Origin: Lachnospiraceae bacterium
Lineage (GTDB): Bacteria > Bacillota > Clostridia > Lachnospirales > Lachnospiraceae
Reading direction: 5' to 3'
DNA: 64,000 bases
Assembly: GCA_017550165.1 (NCBI GenBank)
Contig: JAFZQH010000027.1
Span: forward strand, 84,679 to 148,678
Shown here: in pieces, positions 49,821 through 58,328 of the stretch
Layout: each line of letters starts with the position of its first letter
How positions within the stretch are numbered: the stretch's first letter is position 1
Translations under genes and position numbers: made by a program
Notes under the pieces: model-generated
What the model saw: the letters and a program-made list of their open reading frames with translations, nothing else
The model's database searches: none
What the model was told of the DNA's origin: nothing

Positions 49821-50065
49821 AAATGAAACCTCCTAATTTAGAAATAAGTAGCATGTGGCATATGTTGCTCCACAGAGATTATTCTTGAAAATGAGTTACA
49901 AATCCTTCATCAAAAGTTAAAAAGCATCAAACAATGGCATATTCTCCAAATATAATTTTACAGTGTTATAATGCCTTTTGCATTTTATAAATATTTACCA
50001 CATTTATTGATTCCTTTATTTTCATCATATGATACAGTATTATAAATATTAGAGGTGTTTGAACA
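49821..50065. other. Divergent intergenic region
   Basis: AT-rich gap between the minus-strand ligase-like gene and the plus-strand HEPN-like gene. A candidate plus-strand promoter (TTGATT, then TGATAC after 17 bases, near 50009-50037) precedes the latter. Nothing else recognised. Confidence 0.35.
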
Positions 50066-50959
50066 ATGGATGAAATGGAAAAAATAGTAATCACTGATGA
50101 AAAACGCAAATTATTGGGTTCACTTACCATACTCTCAGAATCTGATGATGATTTACCAATTCTTACCTCGTATGTGGAGATTACAAGACATCTAGGGGAA
50201 ATATATCAATGGTATGGCATTTTTAACTATAATACTACCGTAATCAAATCTCTATTCCCTGATGGCGACCTGTATGCTATTAATTCACATACTATAATGC
50301 TATTGAGTGCCGGAAAAACTATAATTGATGAAATAGAGCACTGTTTAGAAAACTCATTTTGCAATGACCATAAGCAAGTAGACGATTTTCTAAATAATCA
50401 CATCAGAAAAGAATATGATGGTAATTATTCTTATCGTTTGCTTTATCGACTTAGAAACTTTTGTCAGCACGGTCACATTCCCGTCAGCAGACACCACCAA
50501 TACCCTTGTTTCGATTTATCTCAAATATATTACACTCCATACTATAGTTTTAACAAAACACTTCAGAAAGAGTCTCAAAAGCTAATTGATGATGTGGCGC
50601 AGATCACTGGTAATAATCTTTCTCTGTCATATATTTTTACCGTTAGTTCATATTTATGTTCAATATATCGAATATATAAATCTTTTTTAAAAACCATTCA
50701 CCCGATCCTTTGTAAAAAGACAGACGACGTGAAATGGCTCATTAATCGCAGACCACAATTGATACATCATAAAGGCCATCCCGAATTAGACGGTTTTATT
50801 TTTTATGAAATCAGTGCATCAGATAAGAATTTACATTCATTTAGCACCCAGGATGACCCAACAATTGAACATACCAGGCAACTTAACGATTGCACAGATC
50901 AATTAAAAGAAGAGGCATCCTTTTACAAAAGAATGCATACGAATTGGACCCCTATTTGA
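50066..50959 (+). CDS. HEPN-like protein of unknown function
   Basis: 297 residues, nearly all helical. The segment YRLLYRLRNFCQHGHIPVS contains RNFCQH, a fit to the R-x4-6-H motif of HEPN ribonucleases, in the usual position at the start of a helix followed by a turn. HEPN proteins act in abortive infection and as toxins. No MNT-type partner is adjacent. It is one of only a few plus-strand genes, with AGAGGTG upstream. The assignment rests on the motif alone. Confidence 0.6.
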   Translation: MDEMEKIVITDEKRKLLGSLTILSESDDDLPILTSYVEITRHLGEIYQWYGIFNYNTTVIKSLFPDGDLYAINSHTIMLLSAGKTIIDEIEHCLENSFCNDHKQVDDFLNNHIRKEYDGNYSYRLLYRLRNFCQHGHIPVSRHHQYPCFDLSQIYYTPYYSFNKTLQKESQKLIDDVAQITGNNLSLSYIFTVSSYLCSIYRIYKSFLKTIHPILCKKTDDVKWLINRRPQLIHHKGHPELDGFIFYEISASDKNLHSFSTQDDPTIEHTRQLNDCTDQLKEEASFYKRMHTNWTPI

Positions 50960-51111
50960 AGTTCAGCATCCCTATGAAAACACTATTATGTACGATAATC
51001 TGGCTTTCAAGTGAAACATACTTCCCTAACTATAAAGATGCCGATTTATTGATATTGCTCTAAAATACATCTACTCTGCAGTCTATTTGTTTTCTCTAAT
51101 AGCTGATAACC

Positions 51112-51660
51112 TCAATTAGACTCACATGAAATAAAACGCTTTAAGCCATTTACAAAAACATGAAAACTATGAGAAGAATTATTATCAATATCAAAATGCT
51201 TAGAGATTCGCTTTGCGCCGTCAATCTGTGTCAACTCAGGCACATATCTCTTTAGAATCTCTTTGGGATTATCTATGACATCTGGGTTTTTATATTTACG
51301 ACTATTACGAAGTTTATCCAGTTTCTTCCCATAAGCCTTTTCAACCGCAGATAAATCTCCGAAGTACCACGCCTCCAGTTCCCTACAAACAATTCTTACA
51401 AGTACATCCCTATTATACTGTTTGCAAATATCAAGCACTTGTTTCTTCAAATCAATACAGTCATTACTATCTTGATCATAAATTATCACAAATTTTGTAT
51501 TAGGAATACTCCATCCCTTTAACTTATTTGGAATAGATTTCAACAAATCTCCCTTACCTTCATGAGGAATAAGTCGATACTCTTCATTCATAATTATTTG
51601 CGGAAGGATTCCTTTGAGAAAACTCTCCATCGACCGTTCTTCAAGCAAGAATACAACCAT
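51112..51660 (-). CDS. DUF4276 (TOPRIM-like) protein
   Basis: 182 residues. VVFLLEERSMESFLKGILP at the N-terminus gives the conserved Glu, FVIIYDQDSNDC near 58 gives the D-x-D, and VRIVCRELEAWYFGDLSAVEK near 95 is the DUF4276 hallmark. This is the TOPRIM-like nuclease-type fold. The ATG directly follows the stop codon of the AAA ATPase gene, so the two are coupled and presumably form a complex. Confidence 0.85.
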   Translation of the reverse strand: MVVFLLEERSMESFLKGILPQIIMNEEYRLIPHEGKGDLLKSIPNKLKGWSIPNTKFVIIYDQDSNDCIDLKKQVLDICKQYNRDVLVRIVCRELEAWYFGDLSAVEKAYGKKLDKLRNSRKYKNPDVIDNPKEILKRYVPELTQIDGAKRISKHFDIDNNSSHSFHVFVNGLKRFISCESN

Positions 51661-52839
51661 CTATTGTCTGCTCCCTGTTAATATCTTTTGTTTCCATAAG
51701 GCTCCCGGCAAATCTCCTGCTTTATATAACGAATACGCCAATTCATTATCTGAAGCCTTGTTAATTACAGTAAACCCATCTTTCTTCTCTAAAACAAAAA
51801 TACTATCTAAGCCTACTGCGTTTAAGAAATCCGGGGAATGTGTTGAAACAAATACCTGTCCCTCATATGCAGCATATGTACTGAACTCTTCGGCAAGGAT
51901 TTCCAACAGCTCCGGATATAGCTGGTTTTCCGGCTCCTCTACACATAACAATGCGTGCTTTTCGGGATCATTTAGCAATACAAGATATGTAAACATTTTG
52001 ATTGTTCCATCAGAAACAAATTTCGCCGCAAACGGATTCTTAAAAATTCCATTTTGAAACTTTAATACAACGTACCCATCTTCAGTTGTCTTAGCCTCAA
52101 CATTAGATACACCTGGCACTCGCTCCGTCATCTTCTCAATTATACTTTTTAACACTTCCGGGTAATTGTCATAAATATACTTTGCAACATCAGATAAGTT
52201 GTCTCCTGTTCGACTAAGTCGCTCACTATATCCTGATTCATGACGCTCTCTGGCCGAATCAACCTTTAAATCGGCAACATACCAATCCTCAATCATTTTT
52301 CTAAATGATGCAATAGCTGCAAACTCTTTAAACTGTCCTAATCCCTTTATAGCAAGGATGTCTGGAGACTCGAGCTTTTGCATTTTTCTTTCTGCAAGTT
52401 TTACGTCTTCATATGAGTTTAATTCTCCTTCAGCAGCATATCCTTCCCCTCCGAAAAATTCCAACACTTTCCAAGGTGCTCCCTTTTGTCCACGACGCAG
52501 CCTTAGCACCTCATGCTTTACAATTGGTAAACTCCGTTCTCCCAGTCCAATTGATAGCTCATACGTAGTTAATGGCTCATTTTCTGAGGGTCTAAACTTA
52601 ATCTCAAATTCAATATTTCCCTCTTGATCACGCGATATAACCTCTCTAAATCCTCCACGGCGGGATAATGCACTGTTAACATTTCCAACAAGACAATCAT
52701 GCAAAAAGCCAAAAACATCAAAAAAGGTCGTCTTTCCCACTCCGTTTTTTCCAAGGAACACCGCGAAATTTGGGATATTCTCCATGTTAACATCTTTAAA
52801 GACCTTATAATTCTTTATTTTGAGTGATTCAATCTTCAT
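51661..52839 (-). CDS. AAA_21-type (OLD/RecF-like) ATPase
   Basis: 392 residues. Starts KIESLKIKNYKVFKDVNMENI, with Walker A FLGKNGVGKTTFF near 32 and Walker B LLCVEEPENQLYPELLEIL near 310, then VFVSTHSPDFLNAVG. These are the motifs of the SMC/RecF-like ATPases in OLD and related defence systems. The nuclease-type domain is not fused here but supplied by the adjacent DUF4276 gene, a split version of the OLD design. Likely a two-gene antiphage module. Confidence 0.87.
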   Translation of the reverse strand: MKIESLKIKNYKVFKDVNMENIPNFAVFLGKNGVGKTTFFDVFGFLHDCLVGNVNSALSRRGGFREVISRDQEGNIEFEIKFRPSENEPLTTYELSIGLGERSLPIVKHEVLRLRRGQKGAPWKVLEFFGGEGYAAEGELNSYEDVKLAERKMQKLESPDILAIKGLGQFKEFAAIASFRKMIEDWYVADLKVDSARERHESGYSERLSRTGDNLSDVAKYIYDNYPEVLKSIIEKMTERVPGVSNVEAKTTEDGYVVLKFQNGIFKNPFAAKFVSDGTIKMFTYLVLLNDPEKHALLCVEEPENQLYPELLEILAEEFSTYAAYEGQVFVSTHSPDFLNAVGLDSIFVLEKKDGFTVINKASDNELAYSLYKAGDLPGALWKQKILTGSRQ

Positions 52840-52887
52840 ATATTACCCCCATGTTTTTTATACTATTAAACACTAAAAGAAAGGCCA

Positions 52888-53511
52888 TCAATTTGTCGCA
52901 AATATGATAAAATCAATTTTCTTAACATTTGAAATCTTGACATAAGCAGGGAAGTTGTCATCAAACCATGCTATCCATGTTTTGCATCTCTCAGTATCCA
53001 TAAAGCTAATATACCATTTACATAATTCTTCCCAATCGTGCTTTATTTTTTCATACTCTGATGTTCCCCTTGGTGCATGACTAACATAATTGGGAATCAT
53101 CCACCAAAGGTTCACCTTTTCCCCTTTAGACAAATAATCCCTAACCTTCGAATCATATATTGGCATAGATGTGTCTCTTGTGTGAAGAAGTTTTGTTGTA
53201 AGTGAAAACTCATAGCTATGGTTTTCCATTTCATTATACAAACTATCCAAAATAGAAATAAAGCCCTCTTCCAGAGAAACACTCTGTAATTTATTAAAAT
53301 AGACCTTCTTATTCGTTGCATTACTTAAAACTGGCCATCTGGCTTTCAAATAAAACTCATAATACACTTCTTGAAAGTCTTTATCATTCACTTGCCAGTT
53401 TTCCATTATGTACTGATAATCGCATAGGCCCTTTGCAATTATTAATTTTTGTCTTGGAGTAATACAACATATATCCATTCTTTTTTTATTCAAAAATATG
53501 TCCTCTTTCAT
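52888..53511 (-). CDS. Hypothetical protein
   Basis: 207 residues. The segment SLTTKLLHTRDTSMPIYDSKVRDYL is a pattern I associate with helix-hairpin-helix-like proteins of unknown function; no catalytic residues are evident. It lies 48 bases upstream of the AAA ATPase gene in the same orientation and may belong to the same unit. Confidence 0.55.
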   Translation of the reverse strand: MKEDIFLNKKRMDICCITPRQKLIIAKGLCDYQYIMENWQVNDKDFQEVYYEFYLKARWPVLSNATNKKVYFNKLQSVSLEEGFISILDSLYNEMENHSYEFSLTTKLLHTRDTSMPIYDSKVRDYLSKGEKVNLWWMIPNYVSHAPRGTSEYEKIKHDWEELCKWYISFMDTERCKTWIAWFDDNFPAYVKISNVKKIDFIIFATN

Positions 53512-53877
53512 GTGTACCTAATAATGATACCCCATCAATAAGATATTGTCTCCATTTATTTATGATCAATTAAGCAAATTTTGATTACAGACTATTACAA
53601 AGATATTTCTATTCGTGTCAACAATACTGGAGACGGTTAAGCAAGCAGGACTAAATTGCTTTATCCTTACTAAATGGCTTAGTTAAGAATCTTTAGTCTT
53701 TGCTTGTAATATATCTGATCCGGATACCTCGACTTAATTGTTATCTTCACGTCTCCAAGAACAAATGTATACTCCCAGTTCCCATGGTCAGCTGCCGTCC
53801 CTATCCTCGAAACAGTCTTCTTTGCTTAATCACCCCCCATGTCAAAACTAACATGCACATTACAAAAGAATTTCTTT
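53512..53877. other. Intergenic region with a probable gene fragment
   Basis: 366 bases without a complete gene. On the minus strand an open frame of 49 codons (53679-53825) without a start codon reads KKTVSRIGTAADHGNWEYTF and ends with KILN then stop. It has ordinary protein composition and looks like the C-terminus of a deleted gene. The rest is AT-rich and shows nothing recognisable. Confidence 0.35.
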
Positions 53878-54831
53878 CTAAAGTCTCTCCAAAAAACTCT
53901 TTATATTCTCCGCCGATCCCAAAAACCTTTCAAACTCAAAATCAGACCAATGCTCCTCCAGCCTTCTGTCAATTCCGTTAACACCAATAATAGACGGAAC
54001 ACTTAAGGAAACATCCGACACCCCGTATTCCCCCTGCAAAACAGAAGTAACCGGCGCAATAGTAAGCCTCTGGTTTAAAATAGCATCTGCAATATAGCAG
54101 ACGCAGGTTGCAATCCCATAATGGGTCTTTCCTTTACCCTTGATTATTTCAGCCCCAAGCCCCCGGACCTTATTCTCCATGTCGATACGGATCGAAGAAT
54201 TCCACTTTAGTCCCACTGAGGCACAATACTCCTTAATTGGAACACCTGCAATAGACAAAGAACTCCAGATAGGGATCTGCCCATCACCGTGCTCCCCCAC
54301 AATACTGGCTTTGATCATTTCTGTATTAAGGCCTGTATAATCGGAAACCAAACGAACCAGACGTGAGGAATCCAATATATTCCCTGTTCCAAATACTCTG
54401 CCGTCCGGAAGCCCCATAAGGTCTGTGCACCTATAGGTTAAAACATCAACCGGATTGGCAACCATCAGGATAACCCCGCGGTTAAAATAAGGCTTAATGC
54501 TTGCCACAACGCTTTCAATGATTCCAACGTTATCTCTGGCAAGATCAAGCCTTGTCTCTCCAACATTACGGTTGCGCCCGGCAGTAATAACAACAAGGTC
54601 ACAATCCGCACAATCCGAGTAATCACCGGCTCTTACAGATGAAATACCCATATAGGGAATTCCGTGCTGGATGTCAAGAGCTTCCCCTGCTGCCCTCTCA
54701 GTAATCTTATCAATTAAAACAATCTCTCTCGCAAGATTCCTGATAGTCAGCGCATAAGCAATAGACGCTCCCACATTACCGGTTCCAATGATGTCAACTT
54801 TTCTGTTATGAAGTGAAGTTATATCTACCAT
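53878..54831 (-). CDS. ldh: L-lactate dehydrogenase
   Basis: 317 residues. NAD-binding GTGNVGASIAYAL near 17 and the acidic VLIDKITERAAGEALD strand; the substrate-binding loop NVGETRLDLA (with Arg), NPVDVLTY, and the catalytic IVGEHGDGQ with His all match LDH rather than malate dehydrogenase. It reduces pyruvate to lactate with NADH. A metabolic gene within an accessory stretch; it starts 14 bases after the toxin-like gene, whose product has no link to it. Confidence 0.93.
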   Translation of the reverse strand: MVDITSLHNRKVDIIGTGNVGASIAYALTIRNLAREIVLIDKITERAAGEALDIQHGIPYMGISSVRAGDYSDCADCDLVVITAGRNRNVGETRLDLARDNVGIIESVVASIKPYFNRGVILMVANPVDVLTYRCTDLMGLPDGRVFGTGNILDSSRLVRLVSDYTGLNTEMIKASIVGEHGDGQIPIWSSLSIAGVPIKEYCASVGLKWNSSIRIDMENKVRGLGAEIIKGKGKTHYGIATCVCYIADAILNQRLTIAPVTSVLQGEYGVSDVSLSVPSIIGVNGIDRRLEEHWSDFEFERFLGSAENIKSFLERL

Positions 54832-54845
54832 AAATTATAATCTAT

Positions 54846-55343
54846 TCAATAAATGGATTCGATCATTCTATCATCTTCCTCGTCTCTTAAAAACCACCTA
54901 CACTCTGCAACTCCACCTGCATGGATATAGGTTTTATGTATAGACGTCGGTACTATATATATCGTTTTTAAATCATTTGACTCATGAATAGAATAATGCT
55001 CATTCTTTAACCATCTCTTTGCTTCTGCTTTATTCATACTTAGTATTTCTGCAAGTTTTCTATATGCCTGTTCAAAATTGCTTTCATAATCTCCGGGATA
55101 GGGCAATCTATCATCTGTCATAGAGTCTATTTCAAACACATATTTACTATACTCTGTAAAATCCGGCTCCCCATTAATATAACGAACGCATTCTGCACCA
55201 ATTTTCTTTACTTCATCCCTATCACTATAAAACACAGAATTACCCCTTTCACCAGTCCAGTGCCCGTGATTTTTAGGGGTCCTCTTCTGCTTCTCTTCAA
55301 AAGAAAGAAAAAAATGCTCACCTACCATTTTATGATTCACCAT
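54846..55343 (-). CDS. HNH/EndoVII-type polymorphic toxin domain, stand-alone
   Basis: 165 residues without signal or delivery domain. The order GHWTGERGNSVF, NGEPDFTEYSKYVFEI, LAEILSMNKAEAKRWL and HESNDLKTIYIVPTSIHKTY followed by HAGGVAE reproduces the C-terminal nuclease domain of contact-dependent and Rhs-type toxins (family of HNH/EndoVII fold, ending in P-x-x-x-H-...-H-x-GG). No N-terminal delivery region is present, so it may be a left-over cassette or a solitary nuclease. The small gene upstream (55369-55659) could be its immunity gene. Confidence 0.6.
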   Translation of the reverse strand: MVNHKMVGEHFFLSFEEKQKRTPKNHGHWTGERGNSVFYSDRDEVKKIGAECVRYINGEPDFTEYSKYVFEIDSMTDDRLPYPGDYESNFEQAYRKLAEILSMNKAEAKRWLKNEHYSIHESNDLKTIYIVPTSIHKTYIHAGGVAECRWFLRDEEDDRMIESIY

Positions 55344-55368
55344 TTATATAGTTTTTTTCCACAGAGAT

Positions 55369-55659
55369 TCAAACATGATTCTCGTATATTATACTGGGGT
55401 CAATGGTCGTTGCAAAAAAACTTTGATAATCAATTGGCATAATTGTATCTATATTATCTTTTAGATAGCACCACTGGCGCATATATTTCTTTTTAATATA
55501 TTCCTTAAAAATTGGTCTTAAGTTTTTATTTTGTGCAATCTTACAAAGCAATTCCAAATTATTCTCTTTATCCTTGAAAGGAACCTCGTTTAATCCTCTT
55601 ACTATACTCCTTAATTCATTATTCGATAGACTACTAAAACAAAAGCCAATATCAATCAT
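55369..55659 (-). CDS. Hypothetical protein, possible immunity protein
   Basis: 96 residues, soluble, acidic/basic mixed, with IVRGLNEVPFKDKENNLELL and a basic middle. No family recognised. Its small size and position 25 bases upstream of the toxin-like gene are compatible with an immunity function, though immunity genes more often follow the toxin. Confidence 0.45.
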   Translation of the reverse strand: MIDIGFCFSSLSNNELRSIVRGLNEVPFKDKENNLELLCKIAQNKNLRPIFKEYIKKKYMRQWCYLKDNIDTIMPIDYQSFFATTIDPSIIYENHV

Positions 55660-55746
55660 TAATCCTACCTACTCTCCCTCATAGAAACCTCCAAACAAAT
55701 ACCATGAAAGGCGAAATACAGAATAACCCAGAGACAGGCATGTAAA

Positions 55747-56748
55747 CTAAGAATTTGGTGGAAACATTTGATTAATTCCCCTGAAAGACTCTCCAAACAC
55801 ATTTTCAAGCCTACATATCCTAAAGCAACTATTCAAGGCATCCAACTGTATTACCATCTTATAATTCTTTTCAATCGTGGTAATTTGGTCAGCATTATCA
55901 ATCCAAAGTAATTCTATATCCATGCAAATACAAGCATTTTCGTCTGAATCAATGATGTTTGCTATTCTTTTACCAAGAACCTCTGCATTATAAATAAAAC
56001 ACCGTTGGAGCACCGCCATCCTGTTATTCCAATAATTAGCTTGTCTTATAGCTTCCATTGAAAAACCATTTGAAGCGTACCCTCCTCCGATTAGGCCATA
56101 TACTCTATTCTTGCCAAGTTCAACGAACGTCGAAACATGAGCCTCACGTAATAAAGCATACTCATGGTCATTTATCTTCTGCGTAAGTTTCACAGCCCCG
56201 GGGATCCTATTATTTTCAATCACTTCCGGCCAGTTTTCTTCAAGAATACGTATTATTTCCTGTTGGCTGTAAAGGTCTATTTTGTCATGTCTATATACTT
56301 GCAGCAAATATACGACTTCACCCGAAACATATGCAAAAATCTGATACTCGCTTCGTCCAACAAATCCATCATCTCTGGGTCTTATTGATAAATGAAAGTG
56401 ATAAATACCCCAATCGTTTAAAAGCAAGTCATTATATGCGACATTATTAATCTTCAGCGACATAAATGGTGTAAGATCTGCACCATTTCGTATACAGTTT
56501 TCAATCGAATGAAGTGCTTTTTCATACTCCGGTGGGCAAATGAACTCTTTTGACCTTAAGACACGTCTGGGTTTTGCAACTATCTGTCTTTTAATAAGAT
56601 TATAATACTGAAAAACCGACTCATCTCTGGCAACACCTTCAAAACCTCCGGATTTCAGTATTCTATAACAATAATCTTTCAAATCCTCCTGAAAGTCTAT
56701 CTTCATCGTCCACTGAAATCTTGCCGGCAGTGCCGAATAATACTTCAT
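55747..56748 (-). CDS. Hypothetical protein, 333 residues
   Basis: No domain recognised. The protein begins KYYSALPARFQWTMKIDFQED and contains WGIYHFHLSIRPRDDGFVGRSE near 110-130, a His-x-His-rich strand that could be a metal site, and a later NDHEYALLREAH. It is the first gene after the retron in the minus-strand direction, but a 367-base gap separates them. Function unknown. Confidence 0.55.
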   Translation of the reverse strand: MKYYSALPARFQWTMKIDFQEDLKDYCYRILKSGGFEGVARDESVFQYYNLIKRQIVAKPRRVLRSKEFICPPEYEKALHSIENCIRNGADLTPFMSLKINNVAYNDLLLNDWGIYHFHLSIRPRDDGFVGRSEYQIFAYVSGEVVYLLQVYRHDKIDLYSQQEIIRILEENWPEVIENNRIPGAVKLTQKINDHEYALLREAHVSTFVELGKNRVYGLIGGGYASNGFSMEAIRQANYWNNRMAVLQRCFIYNAEVLGKRIANIIDSDENACICMDIELLWIDNADQITTIEKNYKMVIQLDALNSCFRICRLENVFGESFRGINQMFPPNS

Positions 56749-57115
56749 AAAACTAATTTGACCTCTTTTCGCGTATATTTAATTACTTCAACTCAATAGT
56801 ACTCCAGCGAAAGATGCCCTTTTGTGCATAATATCAATTTCAAACACTTAATAGATACGTGTAGAAAACCAACTACTCACTAAATAACGTACTACTGCTT
56901 TCCGCAGGAAGCCCACATCTGATGAGGTCAATTAAAGTCACCCATTTTTCCGGTCATGCAACCAAAAGATTTCTCATTTTAGTCTTGACTTTTCATAGCT
57001 GTTCTCCAAGAAATCCTAAGATGATTACGAACATATACCTTAAAAAAACCATCAAAGTACAATAATACAAGTTCATCGAAAGCCATGTCGATAAAAGGAT
57101 GAAATTGCTCGAACG
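56749..57115. other. Intergenic region downstream of the retron reverse transcriptase
   Basis: 367 bases with no gene seen on either strand. The only notable element is the right copy of the 16-base repeat at 57051-57066. Confidence 0.4.
57051..57066 (+). repeat. 16-base direct repeat, right copy
   Basis: ATCAAAGTACAATAAT, identical to 45865-45880 and in the same orientation, 50 bases after the reverse transcriptase stop. Confidence 0.55.
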
Positions 57116-58159
57116 CTATCCCTTATTTTCAATTTCATCTATTTGTTTTTCAATTCTTGATATTATTCCCGCTGCCCTCTTCTTATAATAGATATCACCA
57201 GATTCCTTTATTGATGAAATTATAAAGGCTCTCATCCCTGCCAGGTAGTTCTTCAGACTATAACTATTGTTTATATCCATAGCCGAATCATTCCCCAACC
57301 CTTCCATTTCCTCTTTAAAGCTTGACATCCAAGCATTTGTATTTTCATATCTGTTTTTTTCTAGGAAATACAGTACTTGACGTATCGACTTTGTCTTTTT
57401 TCTTGACAAACGTATCTGCCCCTCTATAACAAAACCCTTTAGCGAAATATAGTCAACACTCCTGATTGTCTTTTGCAAATTTAATCTAAAATGATTGTCT
57501 TTAAGTATTGCTTTTATTCCGCTAATAAATCTTTCGGAAAGCTGCGTCCCAGAAATACTTGAAAAAAGCAAGTCGTCTGCATATCTAGAATAAACCACTC
57601 CTTGAGACATGCAATATCGTTCTATTCTAATATCAACAGGACGAAAAACTATGTTAGAGATTGCCGGAGATGTTGGTGACCCTTGTATCAGTCGGCCTTC
57701 GTAGCAAACTATATCTGTCATTATATTCAATACTTCATCATGCATTCTTGGATCATCGTTTGATACATAATAATCTAACGAATTACGCACCATCTCTGAT
57801 GTGATGGACTCAAAAAAATCTTTAATGTCTAAACGCAGAAAACTAATTCGTGAATATGGGTAAACATGAGCATTGAGAAAACTATAATAGTTTTTCCCTT
57901 TTACAAAACCATGTGCGGCATCGGAATTAGGAATATTATTTAAAAAATTTTTTGCAAAACTTTTTTGCACTTCATAAAGGAATGTATTTGAGTCGACACA
58001 ATAAATACCTCTACTTCCACCTTTTTTAGGAATATTGATTCTTTTGCCATAATACTGTTTTTTTGCCGAATCAGTAAGCGCAGTATCTATAATACGTTTT
58101 TCATACTCTAGCACGCCTTTATACAACTGTTCTCTGTTATTTATCTTCGCAATCTTCAT
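57116..58159 (-). CDS. Retron reverse transcriptase
   Basis: 347 residues, the size of a stand-alone retron RT. Palm-domain motifs are in order: RISFLRLDIKDFFESI (metal Asp), LIQGSPTSPAISNIVF, and VVYSRYADDLLFSS with the catalytic YADD, then the RT5-7 region SLKGFVIEGQIRLSRKKTK. It lies directly downstream of a structured region with retron msr-msd features and an OLD-type effector gene. It would copy the msd into multicopy single-stranded DNA primed from the branching guanosine. Confidence 0.93.
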   Translation of the reverse strand: MKIAKINNREQLYKGVLEYEKRIIDTALTDSAKKQYYGKRINIPKKGGSRGIYCVDSNTFLYEVQKSFAKNFLNNIPNSDAAHGFVKGKNYYSFLNAHVYPYSRISFLRLDIKDFFESITSEMVRNSLDYYVSNDDPRMHDEVLNIMTDIVCYEGRLIQGSPTSPAISNIVFRPVDIRIERYCMSQGVVYSRYADDLLFSSISGTQLSERFISGIKAILKDNHFRLNLQKTIRSVDYISLKGFVIEGQIRLSRKKTKSIRQVLYFLEKNRYENTNAWMSSFKEEMEGLGNDSAMDINNSYSLKNYLAGMRAFIISSIKESGDIYYKKRAAGIISRIEKQIDEIENKG

Positions 58160-58171
58160 ATTTCAATCAAA

Positions 58172-58195
58172 AGCCCCTATCAAATGATAGGGGCT
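58172..58195 (-). terminator. Hairpin between retron RNA and RT gene
   Basis: Perfect 11-base stem AGCCCCTATCA/TGATAGGGGCT with a 2-base loop, followed by four U on the minus strand. It could separate the abundant msr-msd RNA from the RT message by partial termination. Confidence 0.65.
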
Positions 58196-58198
58196 AAA

Positions 58199-58325
58199 CA
58201 TGTGAATACTCACTCATATCGTATTTTATACATTAAAGCGATAATCGTATTAATCGCATTAGTATCGTCTCTACTCTGGCGTTATTCTCAGAGCCTCTAA
58301 GAAAATAGAGTTTACTATTCACACG
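58199..58325 (-). ncRNA. Retron msr-msd RNA
   Basis: The 127-base segment is bounded by a 10-base inverted repeat, CGTGTGAATA at the 5' end and TATTCACATG at the 3' end (one G-U pair), as expected of the a1/a2 stem. A G follows a1 directly and could be the branching guanosine. Two hairpins follow, as in msr: CTCTA/TAGAG (58295-58310) and CTCTG/CAGAG (58274-58293). Next is a longer stem for msd: ATAC/GTAT outside with GCGAT/ATCGC inside (58228-58264). It sits between the effector and RT genes. The exact msd ends are not determinable by eye. Confidence 0.75.
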
Positions 58326-58328
58326 CTA

